Assembly: GCA_017859955.1 (NCBI GenBank) | Contig: JAFNAB010000016.1 | Span: forward strand, 1-40,886 | Direction of reading: 5' to 3' | DNA from: Holophagaceae bacterium | Lineage (GTDB): Bacteria > Acidobacteriota > Holophagae > Holophagales > Holophagaceae | Length of the DNA stretch: 40,886 nucleotides | In this document: positions 39,815 to 40,886 of the stretch, one piece after another | How the letters are laid out: the number at the start of each line of letters is the position of its first letter | How positions within the stretch are numbered: the stretch's first letter is position 1 | Notes under the pieces: generated by a model | The model's input: only the letters and a program-made list of their open reading frames with translations | Database searches by the model: none | Told to the model about the DNA's origin: nothing | Made by a program: the position numbers and the translations under genes

Positions 39815-40886
39815 ATGAACACCCTCGCCCTCAAGTACCGCCCCCGCATGCTCTCCGACCTCGTGGGCCAGGAAGCCAGCGTCCGGGCCCTGTCCAACGC
39901 CCTGCGGCGCGCCAAGGATACCGGCAGCATCCACCACCAGGCCTTCCTTTTCGCGGGTGTCCGCGGCACCGGCAAGACCTCCTCGGCTCGCATTCTGGCC
40001 CGGGCGCTCAACTGCGTCGAAGGCCCCACCGCCACCCCCTGTGGGGTCTGCGACGCCTGTGTTTCCGCCGAGCAGCCGGACCGGAACCTGGACATCGTGG
40101 AGATCGATGCCGCGAGCCGGGCCAGCGTCGAGGACGCCCGGGCCCTCCGGGAGCAGGTCCAGACACGCCCCGCCTTCTGCCGCTACCGGGTCTACATTAT
40201 CGACGAAGTCCACATGATGAGCCGGAGTGCCTTCGACGCCCTCCTCAAGATCCTGGAGGAGCCCCCGGCCCACGCGATCTTTGTGCTGGCGACCACCGAG
40301 CTTCAGGATGTCCCGGACACCATCAAGAGCCGGGTGCAGATCTTCCCCTTCCGCCTCATCCCCGTGGGCCTCATCGAGTCCCGTCTTAAGCTGGTCTGCG
40401 ACGCCGAGGGCGTGCCCTGCGATGACGGCTCCCTGCGCCTCCTGGCCGAGGCAGGACAGGGCTCCATGCGGGACGCCCTCACGACCCTGGACCGAGTCAT
40501 CTCGGCAGGCGACGGGAGGGTGACGGAGGATATCGTCCGTGAGCAGCTGGGCATAGTTCCGGCGGTGAGGGTCCAGGCCATCCTGGAGGCCCTGCTCACC
40601 GGAGACAGCCCCGCCATCCTGGACCAGTGCCAGGCCCTGGCAGATCTCGGCACGGATTGGGTCAGCCTCTGGCGGGAACTCATGATGGCCTTCCGGGATC
40701 GCCTGGAATCCGAGGTCCGACGCAACCCCGGCCCCCAGGACGTCATGCGCCTGGCCCGCATGCTCCATCTCCTGCTCCAGCGGGAGCGGGACCTACGGGA
40801 GACCAGCCTCCCCCAGGTGGTCGTCGAGCTGGCTCTGGTCACCGCCTCCCAGCTTCCCCACCTCGCCCCCCTGGACACCCTGGGTC
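39815..40886 (+). CDS. dnaX: DNA polymerase III subunit gamma/tau (5' part)
   Basis: The frame starts at the ATG at 39815 and is open to the window edge, giving the first 357 residues. It begins NTLALKYRPRMLSDLVGQEA and has the P-loop FAGVRGTGKTSSARILARALNC, the zinc module with C upstream and CGVCDAC, Walker B YIIDEVHMMSRSAFDALLKILEEPP and the sensor region ATTELQDVPDTIKSRVQIF. The usual SRC of clamp loaders is SRV here. The following helical domain III is also present. It is the motor of the clamp loader at the replication fork. The 3' end, with any tau-specific part or frameshift signal, lies outside. Confidence 0.95.
   Translation, partial: MNTLALKYRPRMLSDLVGQEASVRALSNALRRAKDTGSIHHQAFLFAGVRGTGKTSSARILARALNCVEGPTATPCGVCDACVSAEQPDRNLDIVEIDAASRASVEDARALREQVQTRPAFCRYRVYIIDEVHMMSRSAFDALLKILEEPPAHAIFVLATTELQDVPDTIKSRVQIFPFRLIPVGLIESRLKLVCDAEGVPCDDGSLRLLAEAGQGSMRDALTTLDRVISAGDGRVTEDIVREQLGIVPAVRVQAILEALLTGDSPAILDQCQALADLGTDWVSLWRELMMAFRDRLESEVRRNPGPQDVMRLARMLHLLLQRERDLRETSLPQVVVELALVTASQLPHLAPLDTLG

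Overview
The window is GC-rich bacterial chromosome with AT-rich islands confined to intergenic gaps. The gene set points to a Gram-negative, motile, largely anaerobic bacterium: lipid A synthesis (lpxD), heptose synthesis (gmhB), a flagellar stator (motA/motB), a group B-type [FeFe] hydrogenase, acetate kinase, an oxygen-independent flavoprotein/ferredoxin operon, many c-di-GMP and two-component proteins and an S-adenosylhomocysteine riboswitch. Gene content and protein style suggest Acidobacteriota, class Holophagae (Holophaga/Geothrix relatives). This is an inference; no rRNA gene is present to prove it.

Layout. 1-6060: the end of an MFS exporter, an HD-GYP protein, a FIST-domain sensor translationally coupled to a hybrid histidine kinase, a broken pepD dipeptidase gene and a rhombotarget-type lipoprotein. 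6141-6434: an intergenic repeat and a terminator. 6456-9730 (minus): a four-gene operon encoding a two-cluster ferredoxin, an AprA/FrdA-like flavoprotein, a PhlG-like C-C hydrolase and a small beta-rich protein. 10171-14746: a YoaK membrane protein, a regulator with a decayed sigma-54 activator domain, a complete NtrC-type regulator, a small gene relic, and a YihY protein with a small membrane protein. 14952-17774: two tandem paralogous MFS carriers. 17982-20789: lpxD-motA-motB. 20796-21319: a 524-bp nested inverted-repeat element. 21330-24222: fabD, and divergently a thioredoxin-like [2Fe-2S] protein with an [FeFe] hydrogenase. 24298-27975 (minus): a PseG-like gene, then rplM-rpsI-rpsB-tsf. 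28044-29603: SAH riboswitch and ahcY. 29713-33958: gph, a NUDIX hydrolase, ackA, a TIGR02757 protein and a stand-alone MshEN protein. 33933-39506: FeoA, a CDP-alcohol phosphatidyltransferase-AI-2E-gmhB operon, a hemolysin III protein, a PAS protein and an acyl-CoA ligase. 39815 to the end: the 5' part of dnaX.

The best candidate for an undescribed system is the 6456-9730 operon. A flavoprotein of the fumarate/adenylylsulfate reductase fold and its dedicated ferredoxin are joined to a hydrolase related to those that cut acylphloroglucinols (2,4-diacetylphloroglucinol, phloretin). This suggests anaerobic redox and C-C cleavage of a polyphenol or cyclic diketone. The tandem MFS carriers 5 kb away could supply the substrate, but this link rests on proximity alone. 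The second strongest non-coding signal is a family of inverted-repeat elements sharing arm sequences, seen at 6141-6330, 20796-21319, 29607-29699 and 30836-30903. No tRNA, rRNA, CRISPR array or transposase gene was seen.
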